DNA from: DATBGO01 sp963840095
GTDB lineage: Bacteria; Actinomycetota; Actinomycetes; Streptosporangiales; Streptosporangiaceae
Length of the DNA: 64,000 nucleotides
Reading direction: 5' to 3'
Assembly: GCA_963840095.1 (NCBI GenBank)
Contig: CAWIXN010000002.1
Coordinates: forward strand, 558,001 to 622,000
Below, piece by piece: positions 1 to 7,818 of the stretch (position 1 is its first letter; each line of letters opens with the position of its first letter). A program made the position numbers and the translations under genes. The notes beneath the pieces were generated by a model. It was not told the DNA's origin. It saw nothing but the letters and a program-made list of their open reading frames with translations, and made no database searches.

Positions 1-2
1 AC

Positions 3-188
3 CGGCTGCTGTCCATCATCGAGCAGCGCTGCCTGACCAGCCGGAACGGGGCGACCTGGCAGAGCGACTTCGTCCACGCCCGGGATCGCGGCGGCATCAC
101 CCGGCCCGAGGCGATGCGCGCCCTGACCCAGGCCTACATCGAGCGGATGCACACCAACGAGCCGGCGCACGCCTGGCCGGTCAGCTGA
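3..188 (+). CDS. C-terminal fragment, possibly a GCS2-type carboxylate-amine ligase
   Basis: Only the last 61 codons of this gene lie in the window; the reading frame is open from base 3 to the TGA at 186-188. The visible protein includes the stretches NGATWQSDFVHARD and AYIERMHTNEPAHAWPV. A C-terminus with an NGATWQ-like motif followed by a short helix and a HxWP ending recalls proteins annotated as glutamate-cysteine-ligase-like (GCS2, carboxylate-amine ligase), but this rests on memory of the family tail and no catalytic part is visible. The codon bias is that of a real gene. It ends 88 bp before the downstream transporter gene on the same strand. Confidence 0.5.
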   Translation, partial: RLLSIIEQRCLTSRNGATWQSDFVHARDRGGITRPEAMRALTQAYIERMHTNEPAHAWPVS

Positions 189-276
189 GCGCCGGATACT
201 GCGCCAGCCCGCCCGCCGCTCGGTCAGGATGCGCCGGGTTTGAGCCCGGCGGCGTCCCGGTGAGACGATCATCCGG

Positions 277-1794
277 ATGACCAAAGGCGCACCGGGTTCC
301 GCGGGCGTGGTCCGGCTGGGCCGGCCTGACGGCCGCTGGGTCCTGACCGCCACGGTCCTCGGCTCCAGCATGGCCTTCCTCGACGCGACCGTGGTCAACA
401 TCGCCCTGCCGACGATCGGCCGGGACCTGCACGCGTCGCTGGCCGGCCTGCAGTGGACGGTCACCGCCTACACGCTGACGCTGGCCGGGCTGATCCTGCT
501 GGGCGGGTCGCTCGGCGACCGGCTCGGCAGGCGCCGGATCTTCACCATCGGCGTCGCGTGGTTCGCGCTGGCCTCGGCGCTGTGCGGGCTGGCGCCCGGC
601 ATCGGCGTGCTGGTCGCCGCCCGGGTGCTGCAGGGAGTCGGGGGCGCGCTGCTCACTCCGGGCTCGCTGGCGATCATCCAGGCCACGTTCGCTCCGCAGG
701 ACCGGCCGAAGGCGGTCGGCGCCTGGTCGGGCCTGGGCGGGGTGGCCGGCGCCGCCGGGCCGCTGCTGGGCGGCTGGATCGTCACCGACGCGGGCTGGCG
801 GTGGGTGTTCCTGCTCAACCTGCCGCTGGCCGCTGTGGTCCTCGCGGTGACGATGAGGCATGTGCCCGAGAGCGCCGATCCTGACGCCCACGGCGGTTTC
901 GACGTCGCCGGGGCCGGGCTGGCCGCGCTGGCGCTGGCCGGGATCACCTATGCGCTGATCGAGGCGCCAGCGGGCCACGGGCCGGCCGGGCCAGTGGCCG
1001 CCGCCGTGATCGCGATCGCCGCCGCCATCACGTTCTTCCGCACCGAGCGCCGCCGCGGCCGGCCGGGCAGCCGGGTGCCGGCGATGCTGCCGCTGGACGT
1101 GTTCGGCTCCCGGCAGTTCACCGCCGTCAACGTGGTGACCCTGCTGGTCTACGGCGCGTTCGGCGGAATGCTGTTCCTGCTGGTGCTGCAGCTTCAGCTG
1201 GTGGCCGGGTTCTCACCGCTGGCGGCGGGCCTGGCGCTGCTGCCGACCACGGTGCTGATGTTGTTGCTGTCGCCGAGGGCCGGGGCCCTCGCCCAGCGCA
1301 TCGGGCCGCGCTGGCTGATGACGGCGGGCACCGCGACCTGCACGGCCGGGCTGCTGCTGATGACCAGGATCGGGCTGAACGCTTCGTACCTGACCGACGT
1401 GCTGCCCGCGGTGATCGTGTTCGGGGTCGGGCTCGCCATGACCGTCGCGCCGCTCACCGCCACGGTGCTGGCCAGTGCGGATGTCCGTCATGCGGGGGTG
1501 GCGAGCGGGGTGAACAACACGGTGGCCAGGGCCGCCGGGCTGCTCGCCGTGGCCGGCCTGCCCGCCGTGGCCGGGATCGGTGCCGCCGCCTATCACTCGG
1601 CCGGGCTGTTCAGCGCCGGGTTCCGCACGGCCATGTTCGTGTGCGCCGGGCTGCTGCTGGCCAGCTCGGTGCTGTCCGCGCTGACCATCGACAACGACGT
1701 GCTGCGGCCGGCTCCAGATCACCCGGTGCCGGAACCCGAGTGCCTGCGCAACTGCCCGGTGGGCGCCCCGCCGCTCGAGCCGACCGAGCGCTGA
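277..1794 (+). CDS. MFS transporter, DHA2 (EmrB/QacA) family drug exporter
   Basis: The 505-residue product is an integral membrane proton antiporter of the 14-helix DHA2 family, which exports drugs or other hydrophobic compounds. The first helix carries the family motif LDATVVNIALPTI (motif D1), and the loop between helices 2 and 3 carries GGSLGDRLGRRR (motif A). The middle has GGVAGAAGPLLGGWI (motif C, antiporter signature). Hydrophobic segments alternate with short loops along the whole length, and about 35 charged or polar residues form the C-terminal tail. The length is typical of the family. The ATG at 277 places the membrane segments at the expected distance. The substrate cannot be inferred, and no TetR or MarR regulator is adjacent. 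Confidence 0.9.
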   Translation: MTKGAPGSAGVVRLGRPDGRWVLTATVLGSSMAFLDATVVNIALPTIGRDLHASLAGLQWTVTAYTLTLAGLILLGGSLGDRLGRRRIFTIGVAWFALASALCGLAPGIGVLVAARVLQGVGGALLTPGSLAIIQATFAPQDRPKAVGAWSGLGGVAGAAGPLLGGWIVTDAGWRWVFLLNLPLAAVVLAVTMRHVPESADPDAHGGFDVAGAGLAALALAGITYALIEAPAGHGPAGPVAAAVIAIAAAITFFRTERRRGRPGSRVPAMLPLDVFGSRQFTAVNVVTLLVYGAFGGMLFLLVLQLQLVAGFSPLAAGLALLPTTVLMLLLSPRAGALAQRIGPRWLMTAGTATCTAGLLLMTRIGLNASYLTDVLPAVIVFGVGLAMTVAPLTATVLASADVRHAGVASGVNNTVARAAGLLAVAGLPAVAGIGAAAYHSAGLFSAGFRTAMFVCAGLLLASSVLSALTIDNDVLRPAPDHPVPEPECLRNCPVGAPPLEPTER

Positions 1795-1841
1795 CATGCG
1801 GATGAACTGAAAAATCAGCCGATTGTGCTCTTTTGCTGACC

Positions 1842-2015
1842 ATGCCGCGAGATCCGGGCGCCTCTTCGGACGAGCACGTCGGGCCCGGTCCGGCGCCGCC
1901 GCTTCCGGTGCGCGATCCCGGCGCCGCAGCGGTCCGGGAGGCAGCCGAGCACGTGCGCGCGCTGGACGACGTGGACGTCTTATGCCGAGTGCTGGCTGGC
2001 CTGCGCAGGTTCTAG
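1842..2015 (+). CDS. possible small protein, unknown function
   Basis: This 57-codon open frame begins at ATG 1842 (a TTG lies in frame at 1833) and stops with TAG at 2013-2015. Third positions are mostly G or C and the C-terminal half could form an amphipathic helix (AAAVREAAEHVRALDDVDVL). I recognise no family. It sits in an otherwise gene-free gap of about 340 bp between the exporter and the receiver gene, and no convincing ribosome binding site precedes it. It could be a chance open frame, since long open frames are common at this GC content. Confidence 0.3.
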   Translation: MPRDPGASSDEHVGPGPAPPLPVRDPGAAAVREAAEHVRALDDVDVLCRVLAGLRRF

Positions 2016-2040
2016 ATCTCGGCCACGAGGTTTCAGGCTA

Positions 2041-2135
2041 GCGCCGCGCGACCATATCCTTATTGATGTGACCCTGAGTATCTGTTTAAATACTATTAGT
2101 TATGCTCGTGCACCATGAGAGGGTGCCGGTGACGG
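2041..2135 (+). promoter_or_regulatory. AT-rich putative promoter region of the receiver/kaiC-like operon
   Basis: Composition drops sharply in AT content contrast to the surroundings around 2050-2106 (runs such as GTTTAAATACTATTAG), immediately upstream of the receiver gene at 2136. TATGCT at 2101-2106 has a TANNNT form and could serve as a -10 element. No clear -35 hexamer is visible. The call rests on composition and position only. Confidence 0.4.
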
Positions 2136-2495
2136 ATGGCGCGGATTCTGGTCGTCGACGACGAACCCGACCAGCGTTTCCTGCTCCGCAGGAGTTTTAC
2201 GCGGGCCGGCCACGAGGTGACCGAAGCTGGCGATGGTGCCGCCGCATTGCGGGCTATCGGGGAGTCGCCGCCCGATCTGGTGGTCACCGACATGATGATG
2301 CCGGTCATGGATGGCGCCGAACTCATCGGCTGCCTGCGCAGTGAGCCGGCGACCGCGGGGATCCCGATCCTCGTGACGAGCGGGGACAGTCATCTGGCCA
2401 AGGACGTGGACGCGGTGGTGCCCAAGTCGGACCCGTTGCGCCGCCTGGTCGAGGTCGCGGATGAATTGCTGAAAGAAGGACGTGAGCTGCGTTGA
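2136..2495 (+). CDS. single-domain response regulator (CheY-like receiver)
   Basis: This 119-residue protein is a stand-alone receiver domain, a cytoplasmic phospho-switch with no output domain. The acidic pair D8-D9 (VVDDEP), the phospho-acceptor D52 in TDMMMPVMDG, the switch T81/S82 (LVTSGD) and the conserved Lys97 (VVPKSDP) are all present, so it should be phosphorylatable. Its stop codon overlaps the TTG start of the following KaiC-like gene (TTGA), which implies translational coupling and a shared function. No cognate kinase is adjacent; the nearest, in a kaiBC operon, lies 34 kb away. The conserved residues make the family assignment secure, while the partner is unknown. Confidence 0.9.
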   Translation: MARILVVDDEPDQRFLLRRSFTRAGHEVTEAGDGAAALRAIGESPPDLVVTDMMMPVMDGAELIGCLRSEPATAGIPILVTSGDSHLAKDVDAVVPKSDPLRRLVEVADELLKEGRELR

Positions 2496-3964
2496 ACCGG
2501 AGAAGTACTGGCGTCCAGGGACTGGACCTGGTGCTCAACGGCGGCCTGGAGCCGAGCGCCGTAGTGGTGCTGGCCGGTCCGCCAGGCACCGGCAAGACGA
2601 TCCTTGCTCAGCAGATCTGCTTTGCCAACGCCACCGCCGAGCACAAGTGTGTCTACTATACGACGGTGTCCGAGCCGCATACCAAGCTCGTCAGGCACCT
2701 GCAGCCGTTTGCCTTCTTCGATCCTGATGCGCTGGGCGCCCGATTCGAGCAGATTCACCTCGGTGATTTCCTGCAGACGGGACGCCAGGATGGCCTGGAG
2801 TCGCTGGTGTCGGAGATCGCCAGGAAAACGCTGGACGAGGAGCCGGCGATCGTGGTGATCGACAGCGCGAAGATGCTGCAAGAATTTGCCGACGAGCGCG
2901 ACTTGCGCCGCGCGCTCTTCGACCTGGTTGGCCGGTTCACCCAGACTGGTACCGTGCTCCTGCTGCTCGGTGAGTACACACCCGAGGAACTGGGCAGCGG
3001 CATCGAGTTCTCCCTGGCTGACGGCATCATCCAGCTTGAATACGAAGCCCGCGAGCCGGTCGACCGGCGGACCCTGCGGGTCGCCAAGCTGCGCGGCGGG
3101 AGTTACCTGGCGGGCAGCCACACCTTCCATATTGACTCGCGGGGCATCGAGGTCTTTCCTCGCATCGAGACACTCGTCCCGGCCAACGTGAAGAAGGTCT
3201 CCGGACGGCTCTGCAGCAGCGGGATTCCCGGCCTCGACCAGCTGATGAGCGGCGGGACGCAACAAGGCGATGCCACCCTGGCCATGGGACCCTCCGGCAT
3301 CGGCAAGACCACCTTCGGGCTGCGTTGGATCGCCCAGGCGCTTGAGCTGGGCGAACGCTGCCTCTACGTCACGTTCCAGGACACCCCGGACCATCTCATC
3401 ACCGCGGCTACCGTTTTCGGCTGGGACTTGAGGGCCGCCAGTGCCGCAGGGCAATTGGCGATCTCTTACGTGCCGATGGGTGACCTTGACCTAGATGTGC
3501 TGGCCGCCACCATACGCGCGCAGGTCGCCGAGCATCCGATCAGTCGCATTGCCATCGACAGCCTGGCCGAACTGGTCTCCGCTGCCCGCGAATGGGAGCG
3601 TTTCCCCGCCTACATGCGCAGCCTCTCCGGGCTCATCCGCGCGGCCGGTAGCTCCTTGCTCGTCACCAGCGAAACGGCCGGCCATGAACTTGCCACCCAG
3701 TCGCTGGACGGGCTGATGTTCTTGTTCGACAACGTCATCGACATGCGCTATATCGAGCAGGGATCCCAGCTCGGCCGCGCCATCAACGTCGTCAAGATGC
3801 GGAACAGCGCGCACAAGATGACCTTGAATGGCTTCGCCATCACCGAACATGGCATCGTAGTCGGAGACCAGCTCGAAGGAGTCACCGGGCGCCTGGGCTG
3901 GAGCGCGCTACGAACGCAGGCGCCGGGGTTCGCGGTCAGCGCCGCCGGCTTCGGGCCGGCCTGA
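2492..3964 (+). CDS. KaiC-like double RecA-fold ATPase
   Basis: The 490-residue protein has two tandem KaiC/RadA-type ATPase domains. Domain 1 has Walker A GPPGTGKT at about residues 29-36, and domain 2 has GPSGIGKT at about 266-273. In clock KaiC a Glu-Glu pair follows the second strand in each domain. Here the equivalent positions read SE (about 60-61) and QD (about 296-297), so general-base catalysis may be weakened. The TTG start overlaps the receiver stop at 2493-2495. It lacks the C-terminal coiled coil seen in the second KaiC of this window (38792-40519). A signalling or regulatory ATPase working with the receiver is likely, but a timing role cannot be claimed. Confidence 0.88.
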   Translation: MNRRSTGVQGLDLVLNGGLEPSAVVVLAGPPGTGKTILAQQICFANATAEHKCVYYTTVSEPHTKLVRHLQPFAFFDPDALGARFEQIHLGDFLQTGRQDGLESLVSEIARKTLDEEPAIVVIDSAKMLQEFADERDLRRALFDLVGRFTQTGTVLLLLGEYTPEELGSGIEFSLADGIIQLEYEAREPVDRRTLRVAKLRGGSYLAGSHTFHIDSRGIEVFPRIETLVPANVKKVSGRLCSSGIPGLDQLMSGGTQQGDATLAMGPSGIGKTTFGLRWIAQALELGERCLYVTFQDTPDHLITAATVFGWDLRAASAAGQLAISYVPMGDLDLDVLAATIRAQVAEHPISRIAIDSLAELVSAAREWERFPAYMRSLSGLIRAAGSSLLVTSETAGHELATQSLDGLMFLFDNVIDMRYIEQGSQLGRAINVVKMRNSAHKMTLNGFAITEHGIVVGDQLEGVTGRLGWSALRTQAPGFAVSAAGFGPA

Positions 3965-3967
3965 CAC

Positions 3968-4816
3968 TCAGCTGTCCAGGCCCAGGGTGAAGGTGGGCTT
4001 GGGGGAGGTGGCGGGGAGCCGGTGCTCCTCGGAGAGGCGGCGGATCGCGGTGCCGGTGGCGAAGAACTCGGTGGCGTGGGCGCCCCAGACGTGGTTGGAC
4101 ACCGCGACGTTGACCCCGACGATCCCGGACGAGCCAGATTGGGTGGCTTCCGCCTGCATGCGGGCCAGGGCCAGCTCGCGGGCCTCGTAGACGCCCTGGG
4201 TGAACATGATCATTTCCTGGTTCTGGCCGGTCTGGCGCAGCGTCTGCATCACCGACTGGTGCGCGATGTGGTACACGCAGGTGCCCAGCACGAAGGCGAC
4301 CGGCACGGCGCCCGAGGCCAGCAGGCGGAAGAAGTCCTGCGCCGACAGGTCCGAGGTGAACGCCCGGCCATCGGGAGCCCGGTGGGCGCCGGTTCCGCCG
4401 AGCGCCCGGACCGCCGTCCCGGTGGCGACGAACTCCAGGACGTCCTCGCCCCAGGCGTACATCTGCAGGTTGAGCGTCACGCCGACGATCCCGTCCGCGC
4501 CCAGGTGGTCCGCCTCGGCCCGCATCCTGGCCATCGCGAGTTCTCTCGCGTTGTACATCGCCTGGGTCAGGACCTGGAGCTCGACGTTCTGCGACCATCG
4601 GCCCACCTGCAGCCCGATGTGGTAGATCGACGATCCGACCACGAAGCCGAGCGGCTCGAACCCGGCCTCGCCGAGCAGCGCGTACTCGGAGACCGACAGG
4701 TCAGAGGTGAAGACGCCGTTCGGGTCGGCGCCCGCGGTATGGGCGAGCCTGCCGTCCGCGGCCTGGGGCTCCCAGGTGGCTGACTCTCCGGCAGGCTTGC
4801 TCGAGAACAGCGGCAT
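3968..4816 (-). CDS. tandem YbjQ/DUF74-family protein
   Basis: The product (282 residues from ATG 4816) contains two copies of a YbjQ-like (DUF74, 'heavy-metal-binding') domain. Each has the pattern TSDLS near its start, then a VGSSIYHIG or LGTCVYHIA segment, then ARELAMARMRAEA or ARELALARMQAEA, then GIVGV and a FxATGTA strand. The ARELA...MxxEAxxxGADGIVGV core is the family hallmark. YbjQ proteins usually carry one domain of about 105 residues and form pentamers; their biochemical role is unsettled. The start is chosen at 4816 because AGGAGA precedes it in the coding sense; the longer upstream frame has no family similarity. The gene converges on the KaiC-like gene 3 bp away. Confidence 0.82.
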   Translation of the reverse strand: MPLFSSKPAGESATWEPQAADGRLAHTAGADPNGVFTSDLSVSEYALLGEAGFEPLGFVVGSSIYHIGLQVGRWSQNVELQVLTQAMYNARELAMARMRAEADHLGADGIVGVTLNLQMYAWGEDVLEFVATGTAVRALGGTGAHRAPDGRAFTSDLSAQDFFRLLASGAVPVAFVLGTCVYHIAHQSVMQTLRQTGQNQEMIMFTQGVYEARELALARMQAEATQSGSSGIVGVNVAVSNHVWGAHATEFFATGTAIRRLSEEHRLPATSPKPTFTLGLDS

Positions 4817-5167
4817 GGCATTCTCCTGTTCGCGGGCTCCGTGAACGAGCCCCGGGATCGGCAGCCTAGCGCCGGCCCGGCCAACCGGGCAGCGCGGCAC
4901 CCGGCCCGGCTGGCCGGCAGGCGATGCCGTGTGTATTGTTGGCGATCGCGGGCTGCAACTCATCGGGCAGATCATGTTCTTGAACGTCGGACCCCGACCT
5001 ATACGGTCCCATTCGCGAACAGACATGCCCCCCGGCCGATCCGCGGACAGGCATCGAGCGGCTGTCCGGGTGAAGCACTAGACACCCCGGCCATGGTTGA
5101 TGTCGACCTAACGCCCTGGGACGGATCGTTGAGGAATCTTCTCACGGATGGGTAGATGGAGAAAGCA
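4817..5167. other. divergent intergenic region between the YbjQ and UspA genes
   Basis: I see no gene in this 350 bp stretch. It probably carries the promoters of the two divergent genes. GGACC at 4989-4993 and GGTCC at 5005-5009 form a short inverted repeat around a CTATAC-containing spacer, which could be an operator or simply chance. It does not match the DosR box well enough to call one. Confidence 0.4.
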
Positions 5168-5578
5168 ATGAACAAGATCCTCCTTCCGGTCGACGGCTCC
5201 GATCATTCCAGCCGAGCCGTCGCCAAGGCTGCTGAGCTCGCCAGGCTGTCAGGCGGTGAAGTCCGGGTGTTCCACTACCAGGAGCAAGAACCCTCCAAGG
5301 CCGGGGTAGCGAATATCGAGGCATCGTCAGACGCAGCCGCGCTCGTGAAGCAGACGGTCGACGATCTGCAAGGGCTCGGCATCAACGCATCAGGAGAAAT
5401 ACGAGCCGGCCTCTACGGGGAAGCCGCCCGAGCCATCTTGGACGAGGCGAGCCGCTTCGACGCCGACCTCATCGTCATGGGCTCGCGCGGCCGGTCTGAC
5501 TTTGAAGCCCTGCTGCTCGGGAGCGTGGCCCACAAGGTGATTCACTACGGGCACTCTCCGGTGCTCATAGTTCGCTGA
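5168..5578 (+). CDS. universal stress protein, UspA family
   Basis: The 136-residue protein starts NKILLPVDGSDHSS and ends with the ATP-binding signature GSRGRSDFEALLLGSVAHKVIHYGHSPVLIV, the G-x2-G-x9-G-S pattern of ATP-binding UspA proteins. It is a single-domain cytoplasmic protein that typically binds ATP and helps cells persist under stress. I prefer ATG 5168 over ATG 5156 because GGAGA at 5157-5161 is then correctly spaced and the protein begins just before the first beta strand, as usual. The gene stands alone. Confidence 0.9.
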   Translation: MNKILLPVDGSDHSSRAVAKAAELARLSGGEVRVFHYQEQEPSKAGVANIEASSDAAALVKQTVDDLQGLGINASGEIRAGLYGEAARAILDEASRFDADLIVMGSRGRSDFEALLLGSVAHKVIHYGHSPVLIVR

Positions 5579-6123
5579 CGACGTAGCGCACGCGGTAGCC
5601 TGCCGCGCATCTGCTGGCCGGGCCCGCTGGTGAAGTACTGACGCGGTACCGGCCTGCCCGGCCTGCGGCGGCGCATCCGGCTCAGGGCCACCGATTCCCG
5701 GCGATTCGCCGGAGCCTCGCGGGCGCGGGTGAGGTGCGGCATGACCGCGTCCGGGCATCCGGCCGCGGAACGATACCGACTGCAACGGATGTCTCATGTC
5801 GCCACTATTGTGAATACTGCATTCAGGATGTAGCGTACATATCCAGCTGGATGTCGACCTCCAACCCCCCTGAGGCTCTCTGCCTTGAGCGGAGGGCGGA
5901 GCATTGTGCGGGCTTCTCGGTTCTGTGTTGCGCCCGGATACCGAGTCGCGAACGAGGTACACGATCGGATCTGGGCCATGGTCGCTTTAGGTCAACTGCC
6001 GTTGCACTTGCGGATCTACCCGGGGCGTCTAGCGGAGATCCCCGAGGTGAGCCAGACGCCGTTCCCCCGGAAGGCGTTGCCTCGGCTGTCACGAAGGTAC
6101 GGACCGGAGGAGGCGGGGAGCCC
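5579..6123. other. 545 bp gene-free leader upstream of the microcompartment operon
   Basis: The frame of the downstream amidotransferase stays open through this stretch, but the N-terminal Met-Cys rule for that family sets the start at 6124, and I see no other convincing gene. The region holds a locally AT-rich patch at about 5800-5850 with three palindromes, annotated separately. A purine-rich ribosome binding site lies just before 6124. I recognise no known riboswitch fold here by eye. Confidence 0.5.
5811..5852. promoter_or_regulatory. cluster of three palindromes, candidate GntR operator region
   Basis: Three inverted repeats lie within 42 bp: TGAATACTGCATTCA (5811-5825), ATGTAGCGTACAT (5828-5840) and the perfect palindrome ATCCAGCTGGAT (5841-5852). 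FCD-type GntR regulators often bind short symmetric sites with TGT/ACA half-sites, and ATGTA-N3-TACAT fits that style. The only regulator of that type nearby is encoded at the far end of the operon (16817-17608). The link is inference from spacing and symmetry. Confidence 0.4.
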
Positions 6124-7071
6124 ATGTGCGGACAGTGCGGCTTGATCCTGGCCGAGCCCGGGCCGGTCGGGCAGCTCCTCGCCGCGATGGAAACGGCCAT
6201 GGTCCACCGGGGCCCGGACTCTACCGGCTTCGCGCTCTATGGGCCGCCGGCTTCAGACGACCGGGTCATCGTCCGGGCTCGGTTCGCCGACTCGGTGCGA
6301 GCCGATGACACGCTGCAGTCGGTGCTACGCGCCGTCAGCGAAGCCGGGGCCAGCCTCGTGCAGCCGCCGGCCGTCGTCGACGACGGCGACCCGGTCCGGG
6401 GCAGTTTCTGCCGGCTGCTCGTCCATCTCGACTGCACGCCGGCCGCCCTGCTGGAGGCCCTCGAGGCCGTCGATGGAGTCTTCGTCCATTCAATGGGCCG
6501 GCGGCTGGAGATCATCAAGGACGTGGGGGACGCTCCGAGCGTCTCCGCCCGGCATGGCATCAACGAGTTCGTCGGCACGCATGGCGTGGCCCACTCGCGG
6601 CTGGCGACCGAGTCCGTCGTGAACGTGGAGTTCTCCCACCCGTTCTGGGCGCGGCCGTTCCTCGACGTCGCGATCGCCCACAACGGCCAGATCACCAACT
6701 ACTACACGATGCGCAGGCTCATGAGCCAGCGCGGGCTGCACTTCCTGACCGAGAACGACTCCGAGCTCATCGCCGTCTACGTCGCCGAACAGCTCGCGCT
6801 GGGCCGGACCCTCGACGAGGCGCTGCGGGGCTCGATCGACGTGCTCGACGGGGTGTTCACCTACCTGCTCACCACCGCGGATGCGATCGGCTGCGCCAGC
6901 GACCGGCTTGCGATCAAGCCGCTCGTGGTGACCGAGACGGCGGACCTCATCGCCATGGCCACCGAGGAACAGGCCCTCCGCCACATCCTGGACCACGAGA
7001 TCGACACCTACGTTCCGCTCGAGGGTACGGCGAAGATATGGCCCGCGCAGGTCAGGGCCCCGGCGGCCTAG
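6124..7071 (+). CDS. class II glutamine amidotransferase subunit, MgsA/GlxB-like (split glutamate synthase)
   Basis: This 315-residue protein is the stand-alone N-terminal amidotransferase (Ntn hydrolase) module of glutamate synthase, as in the MgsA subunit of N-methylglutamate synthase and GlxB. After removal of Met1 the nucleophile would be Cys2 (MCGQCGLIL). Other family landmarks are HRGPDSTGF, the THGVAHSRLATES segment, FSHPFW, AHNGQITNYY and TENDSELIAVY. The Cys2 rule and the GGAGGCGGGGAG just upstream fix the start at 6124. It is the first gene of a tight run with the GXGXG and FMN subunits and a glutamine-synthetase-like ligase. In known relatives this domain releases the amine or ammonia from a gamma-glutamyl substrate for transfer. 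The true amine donor here is unknown. Confidence 0.85.
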   Translation: MCGQCGLILAEPGPVGQLLAAMETAMVHRGPDSTGFALYGPPASDDRVIVRARFADSVRADDTLQSVLRAVSEAGASLVQPPAVVDDGDPVRGSFCRLLVHLDCTPAALLEALEAVDGVFVHSMGRRLEIIKDVGDAPSVSARHGINEFVGTHGVAHSRLATESVVNVEFSHPFWARPFLDVAIAHNGQITNYYTMRRLMSQRGLHFLTENDSELIAVYVAEQLALGRTLDEALRGSIDVLDGVFTYLLTTADAIGCASDRLAIKPLVVTETADLIAMATEEQALRHILDHEIDTYVPLEGTAKIWPAQVRAPAA

Positions 7072-7080
7072 GGGGTTGAC

Positions 7081-7818
7081 ATGGATCACCGACTGGCCAG
7101 CGAACTCGTCGAGAACACGCTGCCCAAGGACACCTTCCACCTCGACGCCGACGGCCTGGACGGGCGAGCGTTCAACCGGGCCCTCCGGGAGGCGGCCGCC
7201 AGTCACCAGCACCTGGCCGTCCACAACCCGCGGGCCAGGCATAACCTCGCGGTGGCCCTCGATCATCCGGTCCAGGTGGTCTTCCTGGGCAGCGTGGGCT
7301 ACTACTGCGGGGGCTTCAACACCGTCGCGTCGCTGGAGATCTTCGGCAATGCGGGCTGGGGCCTCGGGGAAGCCATGGCCGGCGGCCGGATCGTCGTCCA
7401 CGGCCACACCGGCTGGGCGGCGGGCGCCTCGATGCGGGGCGGCACGATCGTGATCGAGGGCTCGGGCGGGTCACGGACGGGCGTGGCCATGAAGGGCGGC
7501 GACATCTTCGTCGCCGGGTCCGTCGGCTTCATGTCCGGGTTCATGGCGCACCGCGGCAAGCTCGTCGTGCTCGGCGGGGCCGGGGACGCGCTCGGGGCCT
7601 CTATGTACGAGGGCCGCATCTACGTCGCCGGCGACATCGCCAGCCTGGGGGCGGACGCCATCGAGCGGCCCATCGCGGCGGACGAGGCCGCGGAGGTCGC
7701 CGCGGACATCGCGGCGAGCGGGCTCGCCGCCCCGCAGACACCGCTGCGCAAGATCGTGGCGGAGGGGCGGCTCTGGTACTTCGACAAGCGTGACTCGGCG
7801 CTCTGGAGGACGGTATGA
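7081..7818 (+). CDS. GXGXG-domain subunit, MgsB/GlxC-like (glutamate synthase domain 3)
   Basis: The 245-residue protein is a right-handed beta-helix built from repeated GXGXG-type turns, for example GSVGYYCGG, GNAGWGLGEAMAGG, GHTGWAAGASMRGG, GSGGSRTGVAMKGG, GSVGFMSGFM and GGAGDALGASMYEG. It corresponds to the C-terminal structural domain of glutamate synthase, found separately in MgsB of N-methylglutamate synthase and in GlxC. It holds the complex together and has no catalytic residues of its own. It lies 9 bp after the amidotransferase gene, and its TGA overlaps the ATG of the next gene by 4 bp, so the three subunits should be made in balanced amounts. Confidence 0.86.
   Translation: MDHRLASELVENTLPKDTFHLDADGLDGRAFNRALREAAASHQHLAVHNPRARHNLAVALDHPVQVVFLGSVGYYCGGFNTVASLEIFGNAGWGLGEAMAGGRIVVHGHTGWAAGASMRGGTIVIEGSGGSRTGVAMKGGDIFVAGSVGFMSGFMAHRGKLVVLGGAGDALGASMYEGRIYVAGDIASLGADAIERPIAADEAAEVAADIAASGLAAPQTPLRKIVAEGRLWYFDKRDSALWRTV

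Noticed and set aside
4989..5009. DosR box upstream of UspA
   Set aside because: GGACC-N11-GGTCC does not match the spacing and core of the DosR consensus, so a specific call would be unsupported.
5734..6123. N-terminal extension of 130 residues on the amidotransferase
   Set aside because: Class II amidotransferases need Cys directly after the start Met. MCGQCG at 6124 with a good ribosome site fits, and the upstream part has no similarity to the family.
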